A stretch of 64,000 nucleotides of DNA. Origin: Amycolatopsis jejuensis. GTDB lineage: Bacteria; Actinomycetota; Actinomycetes; Mycobacteriales; Pseudonocardiaceae. How positions within the stretch are numbered: the first letter of the stretch is position 1; the number at the start of each line of letters is the position of its first letter. Location: the NCBI RefSeq assembly GCF_000717335.1, contig NZ_JNYZ01000018.1, forward strand, positions 1 through 64,000. The letters are read 5' to 3'. The notes beneath the pieces are model-generated. The model was not told the DNA's origin. It saw nothing but the letters and a program-made list of their open reading frames with translations, and did no database searches. This document shows, piece by piece, positions 33,117 to 41,813 of this stretch. The position numbers and the translations under genes are program-made.

Positions 33117-33677
33117 TCCTTTGTGTCTGGTGTCTTGGTGTCTTCGCTTTGGGAGACCAGCGGTGTTTCGCAGCTCCGTCGTCGCGCCGTCGAGTCCGTG
33201 CCTGGGTCGTGGGGCTGTGGAGGTGCTGGTGTCTCGTAGCTGGGTCGTTGCGCTGTCGAGTCTGTGTCGGTGTCGCGGGGCTGTGGAGGTGCTGGTGTCT
33301 CGTAGCGGGATCGTTGCGCTGTCAGGTCCGTGTCGGTGTCACGATGCCGGTGTCTCGTGGCTGGGTCGTTGCGCTGTCGAGTCTGTGCCTGGGTCGTGGG
33401 GCTGTGGAGGTGCTGGTGTCTTGTAGCGGGGGGTCGTTGCGCTGTCGAGTCTGTGTCGGTGTCACGGGGCCGTGGAGGTGCCGGTGTCTCGCAGCGGGAT
33501 CGTTGCGCTGTCAGGTCCGTGTCGGTGTCACGATGCCGGTGTTCGTAGCTGCCGTTGCGGTGTCGAGTCGGTGTCGTGGTCACGGCGCCGTGGAGATGCC
33601 GGTGTCTCGCAGCGAAACCGTTGCGCCGTCGAGTCCGTGTCGGTGTCACGCGCCGTGGCGATCCCCGTTGGCTGCGG
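33117..33677. repeat. Tandem repeat, about 66 bp unit, eight copies
   Basis: This intergenic stretch upstream of the MFS gene consists of eight degenerate copies of a unit beginning GGTGTCTCG(T/C)AGC. Copy starts are 33162, 33228, 33294, 33349, 33415, 33483, 33538 and 33601. Spacings are 66, 66, 55, 66, 68, 55 and 63 bp. The 55-bp copies recur every third unit, giving a higher-order period of about 187-189 bp. A trailing partial copy runs into the GNAT gene end. Reading frames are open on both strands but the unit lengths break phase, so coding is unlikely. There are no spacers, so it is not a CRISPR array. Confidence 0.85.
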
Positions 33678-34334
33678 TCAGGGCGCCGTGGAGATCCCGA
33701 AGATCGGATGTTCCGGGGAGCTCGACGGAAGTTCGTGGAACCCGAGGCGGACGTAGAACGCCACCGCCCCCTTGTTGGCGGCGTCGACACCGAGATACAA
33801 CGCAGGTACACCGCGTTTGGCGAGCGCCGCGCGGAAGGTGTCGACGAGCTTCCTTCCGAAGCCGAGACCTTGCAGCTCGGGCAACAGGTTGATGTGCAGC
33901 TGCGCCGGATAGTCGGCAGCCTCGGGAATCCGGGTCGCCTCGGGATTGAGACCCACCCAGATCAGGAGTTCCTCGGGAATCGGCGGCGTGCGGCCGGTCG
34001 GTGGACCCGGTTCCGGATGCCGCGCCGCGAATCCGGGCTTCCACTCCCGTTCCCACCAGGCGAGGAACTCGTCGGTGTCGGCGACTCCGACCAGGTAGCC
34101 GAGAACGCGCTTCCCATCATCGACGACGAAGGCGAGATCGGGTGCGAACTCCACGTACGGCAACGCGGCCGCATCGGCGACGAGGGTGTCGTCGGAATAC
34201 ATCCCGGTCGCGTCGGCTCCGGCCGCCCCGGTGCGGAGGCAGATGTCCGCGATGTCGTCGCGATCCTCCGGACGGTACGGACGGATCGTCAGTTCCCCGG
34301 TACCGTCGGGCTGTGCCTGCGCGTTTTTGACCAT
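33678..34334 (-). CDS. GNAT-family N-acetyltransferase
   Basis: A 218-residue acetyltransferase. The open frame extends to 34610, but ATG at 34334 has GGAAGG five bases upstream and starts the recognisable domain (ELTIRPYRPEDRDDIADIC near residues 14-32). The acetyl-CoA pyrophosphate-binding loop appears as LPELQGLGFGRKLVDTF near 155-171, followed by YLGVDAANKGAVAFYVRLGF. It transfers acetyl from acetyl-CoA to an amine; the target is unknown. The gene has no operon partner. Confidence 0.85.
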   Translation of the reverse strand: MVKNAQAQPDGTGELTIRPYRPEDRDDIADICLRTGAAGADATGMYSDDTLVADAAALPYVEFAPDLAFVVDDGKRVLGYLVGVADTDEFLAWWEREWKPGFAARHPEPGPPTGRTPPIPEELLIWVGLNPEATRIPEAADYPAQLHINLLPELQGLGFGRKLVDTFRAALAKRGVPALYLGVDAANKGAVAFYVRLGFHELPSSSPEHPIFGISTAP

Positions 34335-34505
34335 TGCGACCTTCCGGCGGGACGAACAGCGAGAAAGCCTCCCCGGATGTCGCCACCAGAGAGCCGTCCC
34401 CTCCAGCGTCGGGTATCCGCAACTGCGGGGCAACGCCGTGCCTGACCCGGAACCGATACGATTTTTGCCCTGCCCGCCCTTCACCCGGGAAAGGATGCCC
34501 AGCCG

Positions 34506-35051
34506 GTGAAAGAACAGTTCGCGAACGCCCTGACAGACGACCAGCGCGCGGTCTACGACGCGATCACCGCCGGCCCCCGAGCACGCGGCCCGCAACATTT
34601 CGTACTCCAAAACCCGGACGGGACACTCAACGGCCCGTTCGGGCTCATGGTCGGCTACCCCGAGGTCGGCGGACCACTCCAGGCGCTAGGCGCCGCCCTC
34701 CGATACCGAACGGCCCTCTCCGACCGCGAACGAGAACTCGCCATCCTGACGGTGGCCTACGCAACGGGAAGCCAATTCGAGCAAACCGCACACGAAGCAG
34801 TCGCCCGAACCTGCGGCCTGGACGACGACGTATTAGACGCCCTCCGCAACGGCACGCCCCCGCCGGACGAACGCGAGCAGGCAATCGTCGAGCTCGCCCG
34901 GCATCTCACGCACACCGCCGAGCCCACCGCACAAGCGACCACCACAGCAGCAACCCAGCTGGACCAGCGCACGATCTACGAAGTCACGGTCCTGACGGGC
35001 TATTACCGGCTCTTGGCCCACACCATGGCCCTCCTGCCCCCGACCCCGTAG
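34506..35051 (+). CDS. Carboxymuconolactone decarboxylase (CMD)-family protein without CxxC
   Basis: A 181-residue all-helical protein of the CMD/AhpD superfamily. LSDRERELAILTVAYATGSQFEQTAHEAVA, read in two blocks, spans about residues 62-91. It keeps the conserved Glu and His but has no CxxC pair, so an AhpD-type peroxidase function is excluded. Homologues are often annotated generically. It might be a decarboxylase or a structural relative. The start is GTG; AAAGGA is 10 bp upstream. Confidence 0.75.
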   Translation: MKEQFANALTDDQRAVYDAITAGPRARGPQHFVLQNPDGTLNGPFGLMVGYPEVGGPLQALGAALRYRTALSDRERELAILTVAYATGSQFEQTAHEAVARTCGLDDDVLDALRNGTPPPDEREQAIVELARHLTHTAEPTAQATTTAATQLDQRTIYEVTVLTGYYRLLAHTMALLPPTP

Positions 35052-35788
35052 CAAGGCAACGCCGCCCCACCCCACCCGCGACGCCGACCGCGCGGCGCCG
35101 TTGGCGAGCGTACGGCTCAGGTCGCCGACTGCCCGGCTCAAGACGGCACCGAACGGTTCGGGATGGCACCGCGCCGCTCGGGATGGCACTGGACGGTTCG
35201 GGATGGCACCGCACCGTTCGTGACGGCGCCGCACCGCTCAGGATGGCGTCGGACGGCTCGGGATGGCTCGGGATGGCGCCGCACGGCTCGGGACGGCGCC
35301 GCACGGCTCGGGACGGCGCCGCACGGCTCGGGATGGCATCGGACGGCTCGGGACGGCACCGCACCGTTCATAGGTCAAGGGCACGGCCTAGACCGCCAAC
35401 CACACCCGGTCAAGACAGCGACGGCCCGGCTCACGGCCGCATCGCACGGCTCGAAACGGCGAGCTGTGGTCCCGGTCCGCCTGGCCGGACCGGATACCGG
35501 CAGCGCACTGCCTCCGGTGCACCGGAGGCAGCCGGTCTGCTGGCGTCCCTCTCCCTCTCGCTCCCGCTCTCCCTCCCGCGAGCCTGTCGCTGGCGCGGCT
35601 GCGGGCCACCTGCCCGCGCGGATTCACCCGATGGAAACCTCCTCCCCAACGGCCAACGGCCTCTCGTACCAGGAACGGATCCCGAAACACGATCGTTCCA
35701 CCGCCGGCTCCACCCTCAGTCTCCGCCGCCGAGGCTCCACTGCCCAGCGTCCGTCGCTCAGTCTCTGCTGCTCAGCATCCACTCACCG
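35052..35788. repeat. Non-coding region with a 20-bp tandem repeat
   Basis: From 35141 to 35370 there are eleven 20-bp units of the type GGATGGCACCGCACGGCTCG plus one 10-bp half unit (35261-35270). Identity is highest in the middle copies. Looser GACGGC/CGGCTC remnants flank it (about 35110-35140 and 35420-35460). Open frames cross the array, but 20 bp is not a multiple of three and the encoded peptides are low-complexity. The rest, to the amidohydrolase gene, holds no gene I recognise. Confidence 0.85.
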
Positions 35789-37111
35789 TCACTCGAAGAA
35801 ATTCGGCACGTCCATCACCCCTCCCGATGCGTCGAACTCGTCATGCACGGCCTTGCGAAGATCCGCATCGGCGAGATAGTCCGCGGCTGTCAGCGCCAGG
35901 CCCAGTGCGCCGTCGACAACCGCCTTGTCTCCCGTCGGCGACCCGGCCGCCGCGGCGAATTCCTTGGTGTGCAACGCAACTGTCGGGCCGGACACCGCAA
36001 TCATCGGATGCAGCGCAGGCATTCGGAAGGACAAGTTTCCCAAATCGGTGCTCCCGGTGAGGAATTCCGGCACGATGCCCGGCGGCAGCGGCTTCCGCCC
36101 GGTGCCGATCTGGTTGACCGACCACCGCCCGGCCAAGGTGGTATTGAAGCGGATCGGAAGGTACGCCGGCTGTTCGTCCCACCGCAGTTCCACTCCGCAG
36201 CCGGTCATTTCCGCCGCACCGCGCGCGATCGCCGTCATCCGGTTGGCCAGGTCCCGCAGCGTTTCCGGATTGGCCGAACGCACGTAGAACAGCAGCGCGG
36301 CACGCGCGGGAATGACGTTCGGCCGCGCGCCACCGTCGGTAAAGACACCGTGCACCCGGTCGCTCGACGGCAATTGCTGGCGCAGCGCCGACACTCCCTG
36401 GTAAGCGGCGACCGCGGCGTCCAGCGCATTGCGGCCCATGAACGGCTGCGCGGACGCGTGTGCACCAACCCCGTGGAACACCATCTCCAGCTGCCGCCTG
36501 CCGAGGAACGGATGCAGCGCGATGTCGTGACTGAACGGATGAAGCATGATCACCGCGTCGATGTCGTCGAAAACACCTGCCCGGGCAAGCGTTTCCTTAC
36601 CGCCGCCGCCTTCCTCGGCAGGAGTGCCGACCAGCGATACGCGTCCGCCGAGCCGTTCGGCGACCGCCGCTGCCCCGAGGAATCCGCCCGCTCCGGCGGT
36701 GCAGATGACGTTGTGCCCGCAGCCATGGCCGAGCCCGGGCAGCGCGTCGTACTCGGACAGGACTGCTATGTGCGGGCCGTTGTTTTCCGGTGTACCCGTG
36801 CGCAACGCGGTATCCAGCCCGCCGATGCCCACGGTGACCTCGTGTCCACGCGCCCGCAGCAGTTCGGCGAGCGCGCCGACGGACCGGTGTTCGGCGAACC
36901 CTTCCTCCGGATGCGCGTGCAGATCTTGGCTGAGCGCAACGAGGTCGGCGGCACGGGCGCGTACTTCTTCTTCCACCGCAGCGCGGGTTTCCGCGTCGGC
37001 TCCGGCGTGTTCGGAGCCGAGCGGTTCGGCGGCGGCCACGGCATCGGCGGTGGCTTCGAGGAGGGAACGGAGGTGGCTGTCGTCGGGTGGGACAGGCGCG
37101 GCGTTGGTCAT
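35789..37111 (-). CDS. M20-family amidohydrolase/peptidase
   Basis: A 440-residue M20D-type metallohydrolase. ATG at 37111 starts MTNAAPVPPDDSHLR; the frame beyond it is not homologous. HAHPEEGFAEH near residues 60-70 and GLGHGCGHNVICTAGAG near 118-134 supply metal ligands, and TPAEEGGGGKETLA near 150-163 carries the catalytic and metal Glu pair. FHGVGAHASAQPF is the dimer-domain His region. Relatives hydrolyse N-acyl amino acids or aminobenzoyl-glutamate. The gene stands alone between a repeat region and a convergently unrelated methyltransferase on the same strand. Confidence 0.87.
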   Translation of the reverse strand: MTNAAPVPPDDSHLRSLLEATADAVAAAEPLGSEHAGADAETRAAVEEEVRARAADLVALSQDLHAHPEEGFAEHRSVGALAELLRARGHEVTVGIGGLDTALRTGTPENNGPHIAVLSEYDALPGLGHGCGHNVICTAGAGGFLGAAAVAERLGGRVSLVGTPAEEGGGGKETLARAGVFDDIDAVIMLHPFSHDIALHPFLGRRQLEMVFHGVGAHASAQPFMGRNALDAAVAAYQGVSALRQQLPSSDRVHGVFTDGGARPNVIPARAALLFYVRSANPETLRDLANRMTAIARGAAEMTGCGVELRWDEQPAYLPIRFNTTLAGRWSVNQIGTGRKPLPPGIVPEFLTGSTDLGNLSFRMPALHPMIAVSGPTVALHTKEFAAAAGSPTGDKAVVDGALGLALTAADYLADADLRKAVHDEFDASGGVMDVPNFFE

Positions 37112-37148
37112 GGGGCGAATGCTAGCGCCGCACCCCGACAGAAATGGA

Positions 37149-37910
37149 TCACCGCACGTCAGGCAGCCGTCCGGACACCATCTGGGCGACCCCGAAGTAC
37201 TGCTCGCCGACGTCGGTGAACCCCCGGGCACGCAGGCTTGCCGCGATCTCGCCGCGGTCGAACATGCGTTGTCCGCTGATGATTCCCGCTGCTGTGTCGG
37301 CGATCCGGGCCGGCGGCCAGTCCCGGCGGGCGCTCGTGAGCAGGACGATCCGGCCGCCCGGGCGCAGGATCCGGGTGAACGAATCGAGCGCGCGTTCCGG
37401 CTCGGCGAACATGTGCAGTGCGGCGAAGCAGCAGATTGCGTCCACTGTGGACGATTTGAGCGGAGGCTCGACGGCGTCCGCGCGAAGGTAGGCCACCGCG
37501 GGCGAATCGGTTTCTTCGACCGCGCGCACCAGCATGCTGCGCGCGCCGTCCAGCCCGATCGCGAGCCCGTCCGGACCAACGGCGTCCCCGAACGCGCGGG
37601 TGAATCTGCCGGTGCCACACGCGACGTCGAGCACGACGTGGCCCGGGCGCAGCGCGAGGAGTCCGGTGGCCGATTCCACTTCACCGGTCATGGTGGGGCC
37701 GCCCGGGCCTTTGAGGACGCGGCCGAGTACCGGCCGCCAGTAGCGTTCGTAGACCTGCGGCAGCAGGGTGGTGCGCATGAGCCGCTGGGCGAGCCCGGTG
37801 GCCGGACCGGCCTGTGGCGCGTCGCCGAGGGTGTCGAGGAATCCGCCGGCTGCGGTGGCCGGTTCGAGGAGCAGATCGGCGAGGTGCTGCCGGGTGCGGT
37901 GGTCGGGCAC
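37149..37910 (-). CDS. Class I SAM-dependent methyltransferase
   Basis: A 253-residue methyltransferase; GTG at 37910 is selected because GAGAGGA lies five bases upstream. An N-terminal helical segment of about 80 residues precedes the Rossmann core. The SAM-binding motif VLDVACGTGRF is near 98-108, LDGARSML near 124, and LRPGGRIVLLT near 180. Closest in pattern to UbiE/COQ5-like or phospholipid methyltransferases. The acceptor is unknown. It precedes the amidohydrolase by 37 bp on the same strand and could be co-transcribed. Confidence 0.82.
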   Translation of the reverse strand: MPDHRTRQHLADLLLEPATAAGGFLDTLGDAPQAGPATGLAQRLMRTTLLPQVYERYWRPVLGRVLKGPGGPTMTGEVESATGLLALRPGHVVLDVACGTGRFTRAFGDAVGPDGLAIGLDGARSMLVRAVEETDSPAVAYLRADAVEPPLKSSTVDAICCFAALHMFAEPERALDSFTRILRPGGRIVLLTSARRDWPPARIADTAAGIISGQRMFDRGEIAASLRARGFTDVGEQYFGVAQMVSGRLPDVR

Positions 37911-38075
37911 GGGGGTCCTCTCGTGGGGATACCGGGAGTATGCGGGATGAACGGATAACTCGTTCGAGTGAAGATCCGGCCGATCAGGCGTTCGAGGGCC
38001 CGCTTTGTCAGTGCCCATTCCTAACGTCGTCCGCACGATCCCCAACCCGCGGGGACCAACGAGGAGGACCGTCCC

Positions 38076-39026
38076 ATGACTGCACCGATCCTGAGCGCGA
38101 TCGACCTTCCCACCGGCGAGATCGCCGTACACGGAGCCTTCGACCTGGCAGCCGCGTCGCAGTGGCTCGCCAGGTCCGGCCCGGCGGCGCACTTCGCCGC
38201 CGAGCCCGGAGTGCTGCACCTGGCATTCCCGGTGGAGGGGAGCTGGACCTGCGCCGGCGTCGCCGTCCGGCAGAGATCGCCCGGCACGGTCGAGGTCGGC
38301 GTTGCTGCGCCGATCGAGGTGGCCGCGCGCGTGATCGCGCAGGTGAGCCGAATGTTGTCGCTGGACGTCGACGTGTCGGGCTTCACCGGAATCGCCTCTC
38401 GTGACTCGGTGGTCCGGCGGTTGCAAGCCCGATACGCCGGAGCACGTCCGGTGTTGTTCTCGTCGCCGTACGAAGCGGCCTGCTGGGCGGTGCTCACCCA
38501 GGGGATGCGAGCGCCGCAGGCGATGCGGTTCCGGGAACAACTTGCCGCCCGGCACGGCCAAGCGGTCGGCGAAGGCGGGCTGATCTCGTTCCCGGCGCCT
38601 CCGGCGCTGGTGGAGCTGGTTTCGGAGCCGTCGCTGGGACAATTCCGGCTTGCCCGTCTGCGTGCCGTCGCCCGGGCCGCGATCGACGGCCGGCTCGATG
38701 CCGGGGAACTGCGGGCATTGCCGATTTCCCAGGCCGTGTCCCGGCTATGTGCAATCACGGGGATCGGCCCGTTCTCCGCCGAGCAGATCCTGCAACACGG
38801 TGCTGGGCATCACGATCTCTTCCCGCGACTCGACACCCATTTTCACGAGGTGCTGCGCGCGGAATACGGGCTACCCCCGGACACGCCTCCGGACGAGCTC
38901 GAACCGCTGGCCGACGACTGGCGTCCGCACCGTTCGCTCGTCGCACACCTCTTCCGGGTCCACCGGGTAGCGGCCTTGGGCCCGGGTTCGGGTCCTGATT
39001 CGGGTCCTGACTCGGAGGAGGCATGA
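38076..39026 (+). CDS. AlkA-like DNA-3-methyladenine glycosylase (HhH-GPD)
   Basis: A 316-residue helix-hairpin-helix glycosylase. SPYEAACWAVLTQGMRAPQA near residues 130-149 is the core helical segment. ITGIGPFSAEQILQHGAG near 228-245 is the hairpin plus Gly-rich motif, and FPRLD near 250 holds the expected catalytic Asp. The N-terminal 110 residues form the AlkA-type beta domain. It would remove alkylated purines in base-excision repair. The C-terminus ends in a short Gly-Ser-Pro-Asp repeat (GPGSGPDSGPDSEEA). It is monocistronic. Confidence 0.85.
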   Translation: MTAPILSAIDLPTGEIAVHGAFDLAAASQWLARSGPAAHFAAEPGVLHLAFPVEGSWTCAGVAVRQRSPGTVEVGVAAPIEVAARVIAQVSRMLSLDVDVSGFTGIASRDSVVRRLQARYAGARPVLFSSPYEAACWAVLTQGMRAPQAMRFREQLAARHGQAVGEGGLISFPAPPALVELVSEPSLGQFRLARLRAVARAAIDGRLDAGELRALPISQAVSRLCAITGIGPFSAEQILQHGAGHHDLFPRLDTHFHEVLRAEYGLPPDTPPDELEPLADDWRPHRSLVAHLFRVHRVAALGPGSGPDSGPDSEEA

Positions 39027-39157
39027 CCGGTGCTTGAGCTGGATGACTTGCCGAAGGGAGACGCTATGGAATGAAGCCGCCCTATATCGAACCGCGGTCG
39101 ACGAGGCTTGCCAGGGCACTCACAGTGGCCAGATGTGGCTTGTGGTGAGGTGTCGGC

Positions 39158-39949
39158 GTGCTTACGCCTGTGCTCGCCGTCTCGACCGTTCTCAGTGCCC
39201 GACCGGGTGCCGGAGGCGCCTCCGGCACAGCCATGGCAACGGGTACGGGGACGGTCAGCGCGGCGTTGGAGCAGGCGAACACGCCGAGCGTCATCACCCT
39301 GGTCACCGGTGGACTCGCGCTGCTGGTGGTCCTCGCCGGCGGGACGCCGTGGCGGTTCGCCCGCAACGTGATCACCATCGTGCACGAGGCAGGGCACGCG
39401 CTGGCAGCGGTCCTCGTCGGACGCCGGCTGCGGTCGATCCGGCTGCATTCGGACACCTCCGGGGTCACGGTGTCGCGCGGCAAGCCCGAGGGACCGGGCA
39501 TGGCCTTCACCGCGATGGCCGGTTACGTCGCACCGTCGGTGCTGGGCCTGCTGTTCGCGAGCCTGATCGGTGCCGACCTCGTCACGGCGGTGCTCGTGCT
39601 GGTCGCGTTGCTGTTGCTGGGCGTGCTGATCATGGTCCGCAACGCCTACGGTGTGTTCACGGTGGTGGCGAGCGCGGTCGTGCTGGGCCTGGTCGCCCTG
39701 GTTGCGCCGAAGGTGGTGCAGGCACCGTTCGTGTACCTGCTGACGTGGTTCCTGCTGTTCGGCGGGGTCCGCCCAGTGGTGGAGCTGCAACTCAAGCGAC
39801 GCCGAGGACAGGCCCGCGACTCCGACGCCGACCAGCTCGGCCGCCTCACCGCCGTGCCGCCGGTGCTGTGGGTGCTGGTGTTCGTGGTGCTCACGGTGAG
39901 CTGCGTCGTAGCGGGCGGGCTGTGGCTGCTGCAGCCACTGGCGCCGTAA
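39158..39949 (+). CDS. M50-family membrane metallopeptidase
   Basis: A 263-residue membrane protein with HEAGH at residues 76-80, the zinc-binding motif of site-2-protease-like M50B peptidases, at the end of the second hydrophobic segment. Four or five more hydrophobic segments follow. A charged cytoplasmic loop (LKRRRGQARDSDADQ) precedes the last helix. The N-terminus (GTG start) has a hydrophobic stretch with an Ala-Gly linker. It may cleave a membrane protein; such actinobacterial relatives are mostly uncharacterised. Confidence 0.8.
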   Translation: MLTPVLAVSTVLSARPGAGGASGTAMATGTGTVSAALEQANTPSVITLVTGGLALLVVLAGGTPWRFARNVITIVHEAGHALAAVLVGRRLRSIRLHSDTSGVTVSRGKPEGPGMAFTAMAGYVAPSVLGLLFASLIGADLVTAVLVLVALLLLGVLIMVRNAYGVFTVVASAVVLGLVALVAPKVVQAPFVYLLTWFLLFGGVRPVVELQLKRRRGQARDSDADQLGRLTAVPPVLWVLVFVVLTVSCVVAGGLWLLQPLAP

Positions 39950-40560
39950 TGGGCCGGTTCCGCCCGGGTCTCTCGGGCTCCGGCTCCGCCTGGGGTCGGC
40001 ACGCGGGCTGATGTCGGGCGCGGTGCTGCCCAGGAGGACCCGTGGTGGCGCGAGCAGTCACGAGCTGCGCGCGCACGGCAGTGACGTGCTGCGCGAACGC
40101 GGGTCGGCGACGTGCTGCGCGGGCGCGACCCCGGTTGCTACACCGGCATCTAGCCTGTGGCGAGCTGCGTGGCGCGACCGACCGTGGCTGCTGACGGTGA
40201 CCGTGCTGGCGGGCGGTGACCGTGGTGGCTGGCGGATCAACCGCGGCGGCCGCAGACCATTGCGAGCTGTTGGGTGGCTTGATCCTGCGAGGGTGCGGGA
40301 TGCTGCGAAAGCACGTAGTGCCGCGAGTACGACGTGGTGCAGCGAGGGCGCAGCGAGGGCACTGCTGCGCTGCCGACGTGGGTCCATCCCGACCGTAGCC
40401 AGGCGGCGGTCACGCGCCGCCCGAGACGACCGGTGCCACCGCGTAGGCCGTGACCTGGTCTCCAGGGTGCGCTGGGCGTCCCGAGGACTGAGCCCGTCGT
40501 CTTCCCACGTGGGCGCGTACGGCAGACTGGACGTCTGCTGTGCGCGGAGGGAGACAGACG
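39950..40560. other. Intergenic region without a recognisable gene
   Basis: About 610 bp, rich in TGCTGCGC and GCGAGCTG words. Long frames cross it, but they are shadows with low-complexity Arg/Ala/Gly-rich translations. No repeat unit of fixed length, RNA structure or promoter could be fixed, apart from GGAGGGAGACAGACG just before the ProA-like gene. It may be a decayed gene, but I found no family trace. Confidence 0.5.
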
Positions 40561-41793
40561 ATGGACGAGGTCGCGAAGGCCGTCGAGGAGTGTGCGCGGG
40601 CGGCCAAGGCTGCTGCGCCGTCGCTGGCTGCTGCCGGGGACGACGCGGTCGACGCGGCGCTCCTCGGGATGGCGGAGCGGCTCGTTGCGCATCGGGACGA
40701 GGTGCTCGAGGCCAACCGGGCCGACGTCGCCAAGGCGACCGCCGACGGGATGAGTGCCGGTCTGCTCGACCGGCTCACCATCACTCCGGAGCGGCTCGAC
40801 GGCATGGCTGCGCAGCTGCGGCTGCTGGCCGGTGCGCCGCACCAGGAGCGGGCGGTCGACGTGTCCACGTTGGACGGTGGGCTGCGGCTGATCGAACGGC
40901 GGCGTCCGGTGGGCGTCATCGGCGCGAACTACGAGGCGCGGCCGAACGTGACCGTCGATGTGGCGTCGCAGCTGGTGAAGTCGCGCAATGCGGGCGTGTT
41001 GCGTACCGGGTCGGCGGCGCTCGGCTCGGCGCAGCGGCTGCGCGAAACCGTGATCGCACCTGCGCTGGACGCGGCCGGGATCGATGCGGACGTCGTGCAG
41101 CTGGTGCCGCGGGTCGAGCGCGAAGCCGCGTCGGCGCTGGTCCGGTTGCCCGGGCTCGTGCCGCTCGTCATCCTGCGCGGCAGTGGCGACAGCACCCGCG
41201 CGCTGGCCACCGAGGCTGCGGTGCACGGGGTTCGCACGCTGGCCCACGCGGACGGCGGTGGCGTCCTGTACGTCGACGTCGCGGCGGACGCCGCCAAGGT
41301 GCGGGACCTCGTGTTCGCGAGCCTCGACCGGCTCGGCGTGTGCAACCGGCTGAACCTGCTGCTGATCCACGAGGACGTGCACGATGCCGTCTGGCCGCAG
41401 ATCGAGTCGGCGCTCGCCGACCGCGGGGTTACGCCGTCGCTCGCGCCGCACGAGCACGCGATCGGGTACGAGTGGGCGCTCGACTCCGAGCGGGAAGCGA
41501 CCGTCACGGTCGAGAAGGTCGGCGGGCTTTCCGACGCGGTCGAGATCGCGAACGAGCGCACGTCCGGCCTGGCCGCGGGGATCGCGACCGAGAACCCGGC
41601 CGCCGCGGAGCAGTTCTTCGACGGCTACACCGGTACGGGCGTGTTCTGGAACGCGCCCACCCGGCTGCTCGACGGCTTCAAGCTGCTCGCCGTACCGGAG
41701 ACCGGCATCAACCTTGACCGGGTGCCGGGTCCGCGCGGGCCGGTGACCTACACCGACCTGTACGTGCGTCAGTACGCCGTCGTGCCGGCCTGA
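40561..41793 (+). CDS. ProA-like glutamate-5-semialdehyde dehydrogenase (divergent)
   Basis: A 410-residue aldehyde-dehydrogenase-fold enzyme of the gamma-glutamyl phosphate reductase family. RPVGVIGANYEARPNVTVD near residues 116-134 matches the family substrate loop. GVCNRLNLLLIH near 259-270 has the catalytic Cys, and PGPRGPVTYTDL near the end mirrors the family C-terminus. Yet several ProA hallmarks are changed: IIPRGG reads VILRGS, and the KHxxGxxHxY region reads LAHADGGGVLYVD. There is no proB or nadD nearby, unlike usual actinobacterial proA. It is 20 bp upstream of an unusual RibD-like gene, so it may be a paralogue with a different acyl-phosphate substrate. ATG chosen for GGAGGGAG upstream. 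Confidence 0.78.
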   Translation: MDEVAKAVEECARAAKAAAPSLAAAGDDAVDAALLGMAERLVAHRDEVLEANRADVAKATADGMSAGLLDRLTITPERLDGMAAQLRLLAGAPHQERAVDVSTLDGGLRLIERRRPVGVIGANYEARPNVTVDVASQLVKSRNAGVLRTGSAALGSAQRLRETVIAPALDAAGIDADVVQLVPRVEREAASALVRLPGLVPLVILRGSGDSTRALATEAAVHGVRTLAHADGGGVLYVDVAADAAKVRDLVFASLDRLGVCNRLNLLLIHEDVHDAVWPQIESALADRGVTPSLAPHEHAIGYEWALDSEREATVTVEKVGGLSDAVEIANERTSGLAAGIATENPAAAEQFFDGYTGTGVFWNAPTRLLDGFKLLAVPETGINLDRVPGPRGPVTYTDLYVRQYAVVPA

Positions 41794-41813
41794 CCACCGG
41801 CGAAAGGGACACG

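Noticed and set aside
33162..33677. Possible CRISPR array
   Set aside because: Units are contiguous and 55-68 bp long with no unique spacers, and no cas gene is nearby.
33101..33892. Open frames of about 240 aa on both strands through the 66-bp array
   Set aside because: Unit lengths of 55 and 68 bp break the frame, both strands are open at once, and there is no ribosome site; treated as non-coding repeat.
35163..35879. 238-aa frame across the 20-bp repeats
   Set aside because: Repeat length is not a multiple of three, the translation is low complexity, and the end overlaps the amidohydrolase gene antisense.
40011..41717. 568-aa frame entering the ProA-like gene from upstream
   Set aside because: It is in a different frame from the clear ProA-like protein, with Arg/Gly-rich composition only.
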